Both the position numbers and the translations under genes were made by a program. A stretch of DNA of 34,591 nt from Clostridia bacterium (lineage in GTDB: Bacteria; Bacillota; Clostridia; Christensenellales; Borkfalkiaceae), in assembly GCA_900769565.1 (NCBI GenBank), contig CAAGHC010000017.1, forward strand, positions 1-34,591, read 5' to 3'. Positions 1 to 7,681 of the stretch are shown piece after piece. Position 1 is the first letter of the stretch, and each line of letters begins with the position of its first letter. The notes below the pieces were generated by a model that saw nothing but the letters and a program-made list of their open reading frames with translations, ran no database searches and was not told the origin of the DNA.

Positions 1-1394
1 CAGCAAGTACCCATACCACGTGCAACAACGGCTGCGTGTGAAGTCATACCACCACGTGCGGTAAGAATACCTTGAGCAGCTTTCATACCTTCGATATCTT
101 CAGGGGAAGTTTCCAAACGAACGAGAATAACCTTTTCTTTTCTGCCCTTCCAAGTTTTTGCGTCTTCAGCAGTAAATACGATTTTACCACAAGCAGCACC
201 AGGAGATGCACCGAGCGCTCTAGCAGCAGGTTTAGCACTCTTAAGCGCTTTAGCGTCGAATTGTGGGTGTAAGAGAGTGTCAAGGTTACGGGGGTCAATC
301 ATGAGAACGGCTTGTTTTTCGTCAATCATACCTTCGTCAACTAAATCACAAGCGATTTTGAGTGCAGCCGCAGCAGTTCTCTTACCGTTTCTGGTTTGTA
401 ACATATAGAGTTTGCCGTGTTCTACGGTAAATTCCATATCTTGCATATCTCTATAGTGGTCTTCCAAGATTTTGCAAACGTTTTCAAATTGTGCAAAAGC
501 TTCGGGGAATTTTTCAGCCATTTGAGCGATAGGCATCGGGGTACGAACACCTGCAACAACGTCTTCACCTTGAGCGTTGGTCAAGAATTCACCCATAAGT
601 TTCTTTTCACCGGTTGCAGGGTCACGAGTAAACGCAACGCCAGTACCACAATCATCACCCATGTTACCGAAAGCCATTGCTTGAACGTTAACTGCAGTAC
701 CCCAGCTGTACGGAATATCGTTATCACGACGATATACGTTTGCACGGGGGTTGTCCCACGAACGGAATACGGCTTTAACCGCACCGATAAGTTGTTCCTT
801 GGGGTCAGACGGGAAATCTGCACCGATTTTAGCCTTGTATTCAGCCTTAAATTGATTAGCAAGTTCCTTAAGGTCGTCTGCAGAAAGTTCAACGTCAAGT
901 TTAACGCCCCTTTCTTCTTTCATTTTATCGATAAGTTGTTCGAAGTATTTTTTACCAACTTCCATAACAACGTCCGAATACATTTGAATAAATCTTCTGT
1001 AGCAGTCGTAAGCCCATCTAGCATTGCCAGATTTTTCAGCCATAACTTCTACAACTTGTTCGTTAAGACCAAGGTTTAAGATGGTGTCCATCATGCCAGG
1101 CATAGACGCTCTAGCACCCGAACGAACGGAAACCAACAAGGGGTTTTCAAGGTCACCGAACTTTTTGCCGGTAATTGCTTCCATCTTTACGATGTTTTCC
1201 ATGATTTCAGCCATGATATCGTCGCCGATTTTCTTGCCGTCGTCATAGTATCTGGTGCAGGCTTCGGTAGAAATGGTAAAACCTTGGGGTACGGGAAGAC
1301 CGATTTTGGTCATTTCTGCAAGATTTGCGCCCTTACCACCTAAAAGTTCACGCATTGTTGCGTCGCCTTCACTGAATAAGTAAACGTACTTCAT
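1..1394 (-). CDS. ppdK: pyruvate, phosphate dikinase, 5' part (cut by window edge)
   Basis: The reading frame starts at ATG 1394 behind a GGAGG ribosome site and stays open to base 3, giving 464 codons of a protein that is normally about 870-900 residues. The N-terminal ATP-grasp region is present (start MKYVYLFSEGDATMRELLGG, then VSVRSGARASMPGMMDTILN). Near the window edge lies the phosphohistidine swivel motif GGMTSHAAVVARGMGT with the catalytic His. The PEP/pyruvate-binding barrel would lie outside the window. The enzyme interconverts pyruvate + ATP + Pi and PEP + AMP + PPi in the cytosol. It has its own promoter and a small hairpin at the predicted mRNA 5' end. PPDK is often regulated by a PpsR-type kinase/phosphatase, but none is seen here. 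Identification is by conserved motifs and is secure; only the 3' end is missing. Confidence 0.96.
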   Translation of the reverse strand, partial: MKYVYLFSEGDATMRELLGGKGANLAEMTKIGLPVPQGFTISTEACTRYYDDGKKIGDDIMAEIMENIVKMEAITGKKFGDLENPLLVSVRSGARASMPGMMDTILNLGLNEQVVEVMAEKSGNARWAYDCYRRFIQMYSDVVMEVGKKYFEQLIDKMKEERGVKLDVELSADDLKELANQFKAEYKAKIGADFPSDPKEQLIGAVKAVFRSWDNPRANVYRRDNDIPYSWGTAVNVQAMAFGNMGDDCGTGVAFTRDPATGEKKLMGEFLTNAQGEDVVAGVRTPMPIAQMAEKFPEAFAQFENVCKILEDHYRDMQDMEFTVEHGKLYMLQTRNGKRTAAAALKIACDLVDEGMIDEKQAVLMIDPRNLDTLLHPQFDAKALKSAKPAARALGASPGAACGKIVFTAEDAKTWKGRKEKVILVRLETSPEDIEGMKAAQGILTARGGMTSHAAVVARGMGTC

Positions 1395-1462
1395 TCTGTT
1401 TATCCTCCAAAAATGTTTATAATGTTTTTAAAATTTCATCACGTTGCTTTTGCAACTTAATT

Positions 1463-1491
1463 ATTTTACTATAATTTTATTTTTTTTTCAA
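1463..1491 (-). promoter_or_regulatory. sigma-A promoter of ppdK
   Basis: Read on the minus strand: -35 TTGAAA at 1486-1491, a 17-bp spacer, -10 TAAAAT at 1463-1468. It sits about 70 bp upstream of the ppdK start. A GTTGC-TTTT-GCAAC hairpin (1443-1456) falls at the expected transcript 5' end. Confidence 0.7.
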
Positions 1492-1593
1492 GCCATATTA
1501 CGTCGTTTTTTAATTAAGATAAAAATTTTTTTATGTAAGTATAACAAAAATGTTATATTAACGCCTAATTCCCAAAAATCGTGACGTTTAGGG

Positions 1594-2310
1594 TTAAACG
1601 CAAATTTTTAAAAGTTCGGTTAACGACGATAATTTTTCGTCGGCTTTGCGCTCTATATAGTATTCTAATAGTTTTAGCGCCTTAACTACCCCGTCGCCGT
1701 CGGGAATTTTTCCGCTTATTACGGAATTTAGCGCATCAAACGTTTCTTTTAGGACTTCTCTACCCGTGCCGTCAAAACACTTTTGACAATAAAACCCACC
1801 TGAACGATAGTCGAAAAATACCCTACCTTCTATCTCGCAACCACATTCGGCACAAGTAGAAAGATTTAACCCGTAACCAGCATCCTTTAGTGCGCTTACC
1901 AAAAATGAAACTAGGCTCGTCTTTGGCGATATTTCAGAGTATGCAATTTGCTTTAGCGTGTCTATAACCGAAAAGAAAATTTGTGGGGAAGAAATGTTTT
2001 CACGATAAAACCTTTTAACAAATTCCACCACCGTACCTGCGCAAAAGTACTTTTCCAAATTCTCTCTGACGGGATAAAAACTGTCTATCAAGCTAGCGCC
2101 GATAACCGTTCTACCCGCATTCGTCTTGGAAAAAATAAACTCGGCAAAACAAAAAGGCTCGGATGCAAATTTTAGTTTTGCCCCTGCCTTTTTAACACCT
2201 TTTATTTTAGCAGAAATAACGCCTAGTTCGGGCGTGAATACGTTTAGTATTTTGTCGTTTTCGCCGAAATTTATTCCGCCTAAAACTATTCCGCTTTGCT
2301 TTTCTTCCAT
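1594..2310 (-). CDS. recO: DNA repair protein RecO
   Basis: RecO loads RecA onto gapped DNA together with RecR/RecF and anneals SSB-coated strands. From ATG 2310 the protein has 238 residues, normal for RecO. It begins with the OB-fold pattern (GIVLGG...GENDKILNVFTPELG) and has a C-terminal zinc site made of CAECGC and CQKC, as in many Gram-positive RecO proteins. The frame is open further upstream, but ATG 2310 is preferred: GGAAG lies about 7 nt before it, the family begins here, and the extension would overlap yqzL. The gene follows yqzL with a 2-bp gap and is the last gene of the era cluster before ppdK. No clear terminator is visible; a weak AT hairpin at 1540-1557 follows it. Confidence 0.93.
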   Translation of the reverse strand: MEEKQSGIVLGGINFGENDKILNVFTPELGVISAKIKGVKKAGAKLKFASEPFCFAEFIFSKTNAGRTVIGASLIDSFYPVRENLEKYFCAGTVVEFVKRFYRENISSPQIFFSVIDTLKQIAYSEISPKTSLVSFLVSALKDAGYGLNLSTCAECGCEIEGRVFFDYRSGGFYCQKCFDGTGREVLKETFDALNSVISGKIPDGDGVVKALKLLEYYIERKADEKLSSLTELLKICV

Positions 2311-2312
2311 GT

Positions 2313-2423
2313 TTATTCTTCCGTTAATTTTTTGTATAAATGGTAATAGTTGACGTTGCCCGTCTTTTGAAAAATTTCCCAGCACGAGTCAACTGCCGTC
2401 TTATTCTTTTTTTCTTTACTCAT
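2313..2423 (-). CDS. yqzL: YqzL-family small protein
   Basis: A 36-codon ORF with ATG at 2423 and TAA at 2313-2315, preceded by AGGAG (read from GAAGGAGAAAGGT). The product contains WEIFQKTGNVNYYHLYKKL. That matches the pattern of Firmicute YqzL (W-x-x-F-x-x-T-G-[N/D]-x-x-x-Y-L-x-x-K), a tiny conserved protein of unknown function encoded between era and recO. Position, size and motif agree, so the call rests on both synteny and sequence. Its stop codon is 2 bp from the recO start, so translation is probably coupled to recO. The N-terminus is Lys-rich. Function is unknown. Confidence 0.85.
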   Translation of the reverse strand: MSKEKKNKTAVDSCWEIFQKTGNVNYYHLYKKLTEE

Positions 2424-2491
2424 ACCTTTCTCCTTCAAACCAAAGTATGGGTAAATTTAAGTTTTCTATTCAAATATATCTGACACTCAAA

Positions 2492-3379
2492 TTAACCGTT
2501 GTCGCCACCGTAGCCGTATTCTTTCATTAAGAAAGCGCTGTTTCGCCAGTCTTCTTTGACCTTGACGTAGGTAGTTAAAAATACCTTTCTGCCAAGAAAT
2601 TTTTCCATGTCGCTACGTGCAAAAGAAGAAACTTCCTTAATAGCGCTACCACCCTTTCCGATAAGTATTGCTTTATGGTTTTGCTTTTCGCACACTATAT
2701 CAAGGCTGATATCGTATACCTTTTTATCTTCACGAAGAGCGAACTTGTTGACGATAATGGCTATACCGTGCGGAATTTCTTTATCGAATTTAACTAGAAT
2801 TTTTTCACGCATTATCTCGGAAATCATAAACCTTTCCGAACGGTCGGATATTATATCTTCTCTAAAAATTTTGTCCCCGTCGGGAAGTTTATCTAGTATA
2901 ACTTTCAAAAGTTCTTTAACGTTTCTGCCCTTTCTTGCCGAAACGGGAACTATCTCAAACTGCTCGCTAGAAAGTTCTTTCAGTTCGCTTATAAGAAGGC
3001 TTTCGGGCATAATGTCTATCTTCGTCAATGCGAGAATTAGCGGAATTTTTAAGTCTACGTACTTTTTAAGTATAATTCTATCCTGTTCGCTTATACCGTC
3101 GTGCGCATCGAGAACGAAAAGCACGGCGTCAACGTCCGAACACGAATCCATAGTAGTCTTTTGCATAACCGAATTTAAAAGGTTATCCGCTTTATATATT
3201 CCCGGCGTATCGATAAACGCTATTTGATAGTCGTCGGTTGTAAGCACGCCCATTATCCTATCTCTAGTCGTTTGGGGCTTGGGCGAAACGATAGAAACCT
3301 TTTCACCGACAAGCACGTTTACGAGCGTACTCTTGCCTGCGTTTGCCCTGCCGACTACTGCAACAAACCCACTTTTCAT
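2492..3379 (-). CDS. era: GTPase Era
   Basis: Era is an essential GTPase that binds the 3' end of 16S rRNA and helps 30S assembly. At 295 residues it is full length. The G1 loop is GRANAGKST (residues 10-18), G3 is DTPGI near residue 58 and G4 is TKID. The C-terminal half is the KH domain with the GKGGSAIKEV loop, ending in the usual acidic/Gly tail. G1 has Ala where many Era proteins have Pro/Val, a tolerated variant. ATG 3379 overlaps the end of ybeY by 4 bp, indicating coupled translation. The ybeY-era-yqzL-recO order is typical of Firmicutes, although dgkA and cdd, often found between ybeY and era, are absent. Confidence 0.97.
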   Translation of the reverse strand: MKSGFVAVVGRANAGKSTLVNVLVGEKVSIVSPKPQTTRDRIMGVLTTDDYQIAFIDTPGIYKADNLLNSVMQKTTMDSCSDVDAVLFVLDAHDGISEQDRIILKKYVDLKIPLILALTKIDIMPESLLISELKELSSEQFEIVPVSARKGRNVKELLKVILDKLPDGDKIFREDIISDRSERFMISEIMREKILVKFDKEIPHGIAIIVNKFALREDKKVYDISLDIVCEKQNHKAILIGKGGSAIKEVSSFARSDMEKFLGRKVFLTTYVKVKEDWRNSAFLMKEYGYGGDNG

Positions 3380-3849
3380 GCTTGTTCCTCCGGATATAGC
3401 ATGCTCATAACAGCCTTTTCCTTCTCACGCATTTGGGCTTTGTCTTCGTCGTTTAAGTGGTCGTAACCGAAAAGGTGCATAAGCCCGTGCACGATAAGGT
3501 ATTCGGTTTCACGAAGTTGACTGTGCCCGTATTCTATGGCTTGCGCCTTAATTTTTTCCTCGCATAAAACTATCGAGCCGAGCAAAATATATTTGCCCTC
3601 TAATACGGTAACGCAGTCTTCTGGGCGCAAAATTTTACCCCTAATTCCGTCAAGACTAGGATAGGACAAAACGTCGGTAACGTTGTCCACACCACGAGTG
3701 GTTTTGTTTAAGTTGGTCATGCTGTCCTCGTCTTCGAAAACGAGTTCAACCTTTATTTTTGCCGTTTGCTCAAGCGTTTTATAAACGGCTTTAGCAAGTT
3801 TTTTTAGTTTAATTTTTTTGTCGAAACATTCAATCTTTAACTTTCCCAT
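3376..3849 (-). CDS. ybeY: endoribonuclease YbeY (rRNA maturation factor)
   Basis: A 157-residue protein with the zinc-binding signature HGLMHLFGYDH; the three His are at about residues 121, 125 and 131. The family is a metal-dependent endoribonuclease acting in 16S rRNA 3'-end maturation and 70S quality control. An upstream conserved stretch, TRGVDNVTDVLSYP, matches the family's TDVLSFP motif. The gene lies 11 bp downstream of the HD phosphohydrolase gene and overlaps era by 4 bp, so the three are very likely co-transcribed. The length is normal. Confidence 0.96.
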   Translation of the reverse strand: MGKLKIECFDKKIKLKKLAKAVYKTLEQTAKIKVELVFEDEDSMTNLNKTTRGVDNVTDVLSYPSLDGIRGKILRPEDCVTVLEGKYILLGSIVLCEEKIKAQAIEYGHSQLRETEYLIVHGLMHLFGYDHLNDEDKAQMREKEKAVMSMLYPEEQA

Positions 3850-3860
3850 AATTTCATCCT

Positions 3861-5300
3861 TTACATATCAAGTCCGTCAAGGTTTACTTTCGGATACTCT
3901 ATTCTGCTGTGATATATACCCGTCAAATTGTTTATTACCGTGTGCATAATAATATTAAGTTCTTTTAACGTTATCTCACACTCTTCAAACTGACCGAGCG
4001 CCATTCTGTCGTTTACTATATTTCTTACTACCGTCTTAACGTTTGAACGTGAACGGTCTTGAAGACTTCTCGCCGCCGCCTCGCACCCGTCGGCTATCAT
4101 TATAATTGCCGATATTTTGGTTTGGGGTTTAGGACCGGGGTAACAATACTGCGCAATATCTACGTCACCGTCTGTATACTTTTTAGCCTTATCGTAAAAG
4201 TATAATATCGGCATTGTACCGTGGTGTTGAACGCAAACGTCTGCAATTTCTTTGGGCAAACGGTTTTTGGTTACCAAATTATATCCGTCTTGGGTATGCG
4301 ACTTTATAATGTTGGCTGAAAGTTCAGGGGTCAAGTCGTCGTGTGGGTTTATTCCACCCGCTTGGTTTTCCTTAAAGAACTCTGGTCGACGAAGTTTGCC
4401 AACGTCGTGATAATAAGCGCAAGTTCTTGCAAGCAACGCATCTTCGCCGATTGCGATTGCACATGCCTCTGCAATGTTTGAAACCACGATTGAGTGGTTA
4501 AACGTACCGGGCGCTTGTTGTATCATTTTCTTGATTATTTTAGATTTGTGGTCGGTATACTCTGCAAGTTTGAAGTTTGAAACCTTTCTAAACGCCACTT
4601 CGAACACGGGTAAAAGTATCATGAAAGACGCTATCGAAAGCGGGCCTGAAAAAGCACCTGCAACTAGCGAATATATGATATTTTCGCCACCGAATTCTAT
4701 TATGGACATTGCAACGCAGACTAGGGTTGGTAACGAGATGATAACGCTCATGTATAAAAGTTTTATTCTAGAATAAACATTATCCATACAAAAGATTGCT
4801 AAAAATCCGGACGTAACGCCCATTAAAAGTGCAGGATAGTTACCTAGCCAAAAGGACGTACCGATAAACGAGTCGAATAAAAATATAAAAATACAGAATA
4901 TAAAGTTGATAAATACTGCCGTGCGCCTATTTGTTAAAAACAAAGTTAGTAGTGCGGCAAGTGGCAAGGGGCGTAGATAAGTTTCCACGTACTTTCCACT
5001 AACAAAGCAAATCACCAAACTCAACTCTATAATCAAAAAGAGCATTTCTGAATTTAACGGTGACTTTAAAAAATCCCTGTCTTCAAACAAGAAATAACTA
5101 ACGATTACGGCTAAAACTAGTGCAGTCATTACTACGAAGTGCGCTAGCGTAGTCATGTCCACCCTTACGCCGTGCTCAATAAAAATTGCGCCCGAAAGCA
5201 ATAGCGACACAATGATTAGGTTAATCGCATAAGTAAAGACTATTAACGCTACGTCCTTACTTGTCCAACTCATTTGTTTTTGAGAACGATTGTTTTTCAT
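3861..5300 (-). CDS. PgpH/YqfF-like membrane HD phosphohydrolase lacking the extracellular domain
   Basis: This is a 479-residue membrane protein. About seven or eight hydrophobic segments lie between residues 17 and 235, followed by a cytosolic HD domain (His269, His298-Asp299 in YYHDVGK, His335, and ADGCEAAAR further on). The architecture and HD motifs match the PgpH class of cyclic-di-AMP phosphodiesterases, which sits in the same operon position (between yqfD and ybeY) in other Firmicutes. Usual PgpH proteins have about 700 residues, with a roughly 250-residue extracellular 7TMR-HDED domain after the first membrane helix. Here the first helix (17-41) is followed by a loop of only about ten residues, so that domain is absent. 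Enzyme class is inferred from family and context; substrate specificity is not shown. Confidence 0.88.
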   Translation of the reverse strand: MKNNRSQKQMSWTSKDVALIVFTYAINLIIVSLLLSGAIFIEHGVRVDMTTLAHFVVMTALVLAVIVSYFLFEDRDFLKSPLNSEMLFLIIELSLVICFVSGKYVETYLRPLPLAALLTLFLTNRRTAVFINFIFCIFIFLFDSFIGTSFWLGNYPALLMGVTSGFLAIFCMDNVYSRIKLLYMSVIISLPTLVCVAMSIIEFGGENIIYSLVAGAFSGPLSIASFMILLPVFEVAFRKVSNFKLAEYTDHKSKIIKKMIQQAPGTFNHSIVVSNIAEACAIAIGEDALLARTCAYYHDVGKLRRPEFFKENQAGGINPHDDLTPELSANIIKSHTQDGYNLVTKNRLPKEIADVCVQHHGTMPILYFYDKAKKYTDGDVDIAQYCYPGPKPQTKISAIIMIADGCEAAARSLQDRSRSNVKTVVRNIVNDRMALGQFEECEITLKELNIIMHTVINNLTGIYHSRIEYPKVNLDGLDM

Positions 5301-5325
5301 TTAGTATAAGTTTTCCTTGTATATA

Positions 5326-6276
5326 TTATCCTGCGTAAAGTACGCTTTGATATCTTATTTTAGTTAGGTATATAAACCTTCCGTTATTTTCGGTTACCGT
5401 CGTTTGAAGGTCTAAAACGTCCTTATCCCCTAGGCTTTCTCTTGCAAACAATTCTGCCTTTACTTCTTCGCCCTGCTCGCTACTCTCGTAAACGAACTCT
5501 CTTTCCACGGCCAGCGTAACGCACGCAAGCACGTTAATTTCAACCATCTGTTCCTTAACCAAAGAATATCCGTCGACCAACAAATCGCCTTGCTTAACCA
5601 AATCGCCTTGCTTGACTGTTGCCGTGCCACGATAAACCTTAATCGACGTTACCTGCCCGTCAACGGGCGAGCGAAGTTCTTTTAAGTTTCCGTTGAGTGC
5701 GTTAACTTTTTCTGGCGATAGGACCGAGTATATTATAAGCCTATTGCCCTTCTTTTGGCAACTTGCAAAACACAGGTGGGGATTATTCGACAATATTCCG
5801 TCTTCTAACCTTTTTATATCCACGCTAGAAAACCTAGAATATTCGGTCACGCCGTTTTTAGCAAGATAGTCCTGTATTTCCCTTTTGTATATCTTTCCAC
5901 TTCCCGTAAAATTAAAACCCAAAATAAGGTCGGAAAAGATGAACGACAAAATGATAAAAAGCACACCACCGAGCAGAAAGCCCGAGTTTTTGATTAGCCA
6001 CAATAAGCGATACCCCTTGCCACCGTCGCCTATCCTTTTTACATTATAACACAATTCTTTAGCGATTGCAAAAAATTTTTGCCCGTCAGCGTATCTAACG
6101 CTTAAAGTCATGCGTTTATTGCCCGTTTTCTTAAGATTATATAGGTCTATGCCACGATTTTTTACAACGTTTATAAACCCGTCGAGATTAAGCCCCCTAA
6201 CTTCAAAAGTCGTGTACACGCCTAAACCCGTTGCACTGACAAGATTTTTCCGCAAATCACTACGTCCCCCGCACAA
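5326..6276 (-). CDS. yqfD: sporulation protein YqfD
   Basis: It resembles YqfD, a mother-cell sporulation membrane protein conserved in spore-forming Firmicutes. Visible features are the N-terminal block FEVRGLNLDGFINVVKNRGI, one membrane helix at about residues 97-118, and a following region with a biotinyl/lipoyl-like turn (SPVDGQVTSIKVYRGTATV). At up to 316 residues it is shorter than the roughly 400 of B. subtilis YqfD, mainly at the C-terminus. The start is uncertain. TTG 6276 lies 55 bp inside yqfC; TTG 6255 has GGGGGA about 10 nt upstream; GTG 6219, just after the yqfC stop, is also possible. A six-residue tandem duplication, VKQGDLVKQGDL, is present near residue 222. It is coupled to yqfC and followed 25 bp later by the PgpH-like gene; phoH, usual at this place, is missing. 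Confidence 0.85.
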   Translation of the reverse strand: MCGGRSDLRKNLVSATGLGVYTTFEVRGLNLDGFINVVKNRGIDLYNLKKTGNKRMTLSVRYADGQKFFAIAKELCYNVKRIGDGGKGYRLLWLIKNSGFLLGGVLFIILSFIFSDLILGFNFTGSGKIYKREIQDYLAKNGVTEYSRFSSVDIKRLEDGILSNNPHLCFASCQKKGNRLIIYSVLSPEKVNALNGNLKELRSPVDGQVTSIKVYRGTATVKQGDLVKQGDLLVDGYSLVKEQMVEINVLACVTLAVEREFVYESSEQGEEVKAELFARESLGDKDVLDLQTTVTENNGRFIYLTKIRYQSVLYAG

Positions 6277-6482
6277 AATTTTTTTACGTACAGTTCTTTA
6301 CCGCGAATTACTAATCCGCCGTTTTTTAGCGTGAGCGCGATTTCTTCTTCAGTATAACTTTTTATTCCCGAAACGTTTTCAAAATACCCTGCTCTATCAC
6401 CAAAAAGAACGGCTCTAAAAATCGGTTCTTTAGGCATTTCTTCGGGGGAAAAACAAGCCCTAATATTATCAATAAAACCCAT
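6222..6482 (-). CDS. yqfC: YabP/YqfC-family sporulation protein
   Basis: An 86-residue beta-rich protein. The motifs YFENVSGIKSYTEEEIAL and LVIRGKELYVKKF followed by ICGKI(L)SV are typical of the YabP/YqfC family, which acts in sporulation and is normally encoded directly before yqfD. ATG 6482 follows AAGGTGATTTT, an acceptable ribosome site. It overlaps the longest yqfD frame, and the pair is presumably expressed together, as in other spore formers. The exact biochemical role is unknown. The upstream AraC gene ends only 34 bp away on the same strand and no separate sigma-A promoter is obvious. The gene may use a sporulation sigma factor (sigma-E in other species) or read-through; neither can be decided by eye. 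Confidence 0.87.
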   Translation of the reverse strand: MGFIDNIRACFSPEEMPKEPIFRAVLFGDRAGYFENVSGIKSYTEEEIALTLKNGGLVIRGKELYVKKFCAGDVVICGKILSVQRV

Positions 6483-6516
6483 AAAATCACCTTAAGTAAT
6501 TTTATGCGCTTTGCTA

Positions 6517-7395
6517 CTACAAAATGCGTTGTTTTTGCGCTAGTTTTCGGTATTTTAAGGGCGTTGTCCCGTATCTTTTTCTAAAAACTCTGTAAAAATA
6601 GTTTTCCGTTTCAAAGTTTAGTTCGTTTATGATTTGACTAATGGACAGTTCGCTTTTGATTAAAAGTATTGACGCAACGTCCATTCTCTTTTGGTTCATA
6701 AGTTCGGTAAACGAACAGTTAAACTCTCTTTTTATTATCCTTGAAACTTGCCTAACGCTCAAGTGCATTTTTTCGGCTAGCATACTCATATCAACGTTGC
6801 CTTTAGCGTAATTGTTCGACACGAACTTGTCTATCTCTAATATGTAGTTAATGCGTGAATCCTGCTCGTTTTCGCCCTTCTCTTCACTATGTATTTCCAA
6901 GGTTTCGCCTATCGCCAAAAATATTAAGCGAAGTAACGCTTCCGTTTTCGCTTTGCCGAAAATGGACGACACGTTTGCATCTAGAAGTTTCTTAAGATAA
7001 AAAGAAATTTCTTCACTAATCTTAAACGCCGTTATATCGTCTTTTTTTACGTAGTCTAATAACCCCAACTTGCCACCCATTTGATTAACGTCGGTTGCCG
7101 TAACGTTAATGCAAAAGTTCCCCGTGCCTTCACTATACGACACGTGCTTAAACTTTGGCGGTACTACGACTATGCTTTCCGTAAAAGAATACTCGCCCTT
7201 TTCGGTGGTAAAGTTTATCTTGCTTTTGGTCGCAAAGAAAAATTCGTAATATACGTGGTCGTGTATGGCACGAAGTTCGGCTACGTCTTTTTTGTTCTTG
7301 GTAGGATATAACAAGAACAAGCTTTCGTTGTGCGCTATAATCTTCATGTCCGATATGACCGTTTTAGTGTTTGTTTTAACGTTATCGTTTGCCAT
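6517..7395 (-). CDS. AraC-family transcriptional regulator
   Basis: A 292-residue regulator. Residues from about 17 to 110 look like a cupin-type effector domain. The last 100 residues form the double helix-turn-helix of the AraC/XylS family (DMSMLAEKMHLSVRQVSRII, then SISQIINELNFETENYFYRVF and the closing FRKRYGTTPLKYRK). The gene is transcribed away from the sialidase-like gene at 7682, and two direct repeats of the kind bound by AraC proteins lie in front of that gene's promoter. The simplest inference is that it controls the sialidase-like gene in response to a sugar. Its own -10 box ends 6 nt before ATG 7395, so the transcript would be leaderless. An internal ATG at residue 17 (7347) has only a weak ribosome site. 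Confidence 0.92.
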   Translation of the reverse strand: MANDNVKTNTKTVISDMKIIAHNESLFLLYPTKNKKDVAELRAIHDHVYYEFFFATKSKINFTTEKGEYSFTESIVVVPPKFKHVSYSEGTGNFCINVTATDVNQMGGKLGLLDYVKKDDITAFKISEEISFYLKKLLDANVSSIFGKAKTEALLRLIFLAIGETLEIHSEEKGENEQDSRINYILEIDKFVSNNYAKGNVDMSMLAEKMHLSVRQVSRIIKREFNCSFTELMNQKRMDVASILLIKSELSISQIINELNFETENYFYRVFRKRYGTTPLKYRKLAQKQRIL

Positions 7396-7401
7396 ACCCG
7401 T

Positions 7402-7430
7402 ATTGTAACATAGTTAAACAAAAAGGTCAA
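7402..7430 (-). promoter_or_regulatory. sigma-A promoter of the AraC-family gene (leaderless)
   Basis: On the minus strand: -35 TTGACC (7425-7430), 17-bp spacer, -10 TACAAT (7402-7407). Only the six bases ACGGGT separate the -10 from ATG 7395, placing the start codon at the expected transcription start. Confidence 0.65.
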
Positions 7431-7558
7431 TTTTATTTGAAAATATTTGCAAAAAACTATACAAAAAAGACATTTTTTTATAATTTTGTCCTTTTTGTGA
7501 ATTGACAAACTTTTTTTCGATTGTTAAAATTTTTTGGCAATTTGGCTTTTTAGTAAAA

Positions 7559-7593
7559 AGCAACATTAGAGCATGCAATTAGCAACATTAGAG
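7559..7593 (+). promoter_or_regulatory. pair of 13-bp direct repeats, likely AraC-type operator
   Basis: AGCAACATTAGAG occurs at 7559-7571 and again, identical, at 7581-7593. The 22-bp spacing is two helical turns, and the second copy ends 2 bp before the -35 box of the sialidase-like gene. This is the usual layout of an AraC-family activator site. Binding by the adjacent regulator is inferred. Confidence 0.75.
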
Positions 7594-7595
7594 TA

Positions 7596-7624
7596 TTGAC
7601 ACGACCATTTGCCCGTTGTATAAT
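7596..7624 (+). promoter_or_regulatory. sigma-A promoter of the sialidase-like gene
   Basis: A consensus -35 TTGACA at 7596-7601, a 17-bp spacer and a consensus -10 TATAAT at 7619-7624. It lies 57 bp before the ATG at 7682. Confidence 0.85.
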
Positions 7625-7681
7625 CTAATTAGTTGTTTTTAATTAAATAAACGTTGTAGAAATAAATTTTAGGAGAAAATT

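Noticed and set aside
417..1079. 220-codon plus-strand frame
   Set aside because: It lies fully inside ppdK on the opposite strand and its product has no protein-like pattern.
1540..1557. AT-only hairpin downstream of recO as a terminator
   Set aside because: Stem is seven A-T-rich pairs with no clean U-tract directly after it; not convincing.
2607..3227. 206-codon plus-strand frame
   Set aside because: Antisense shadow of era; era motifs are unambiguous in the other strand.
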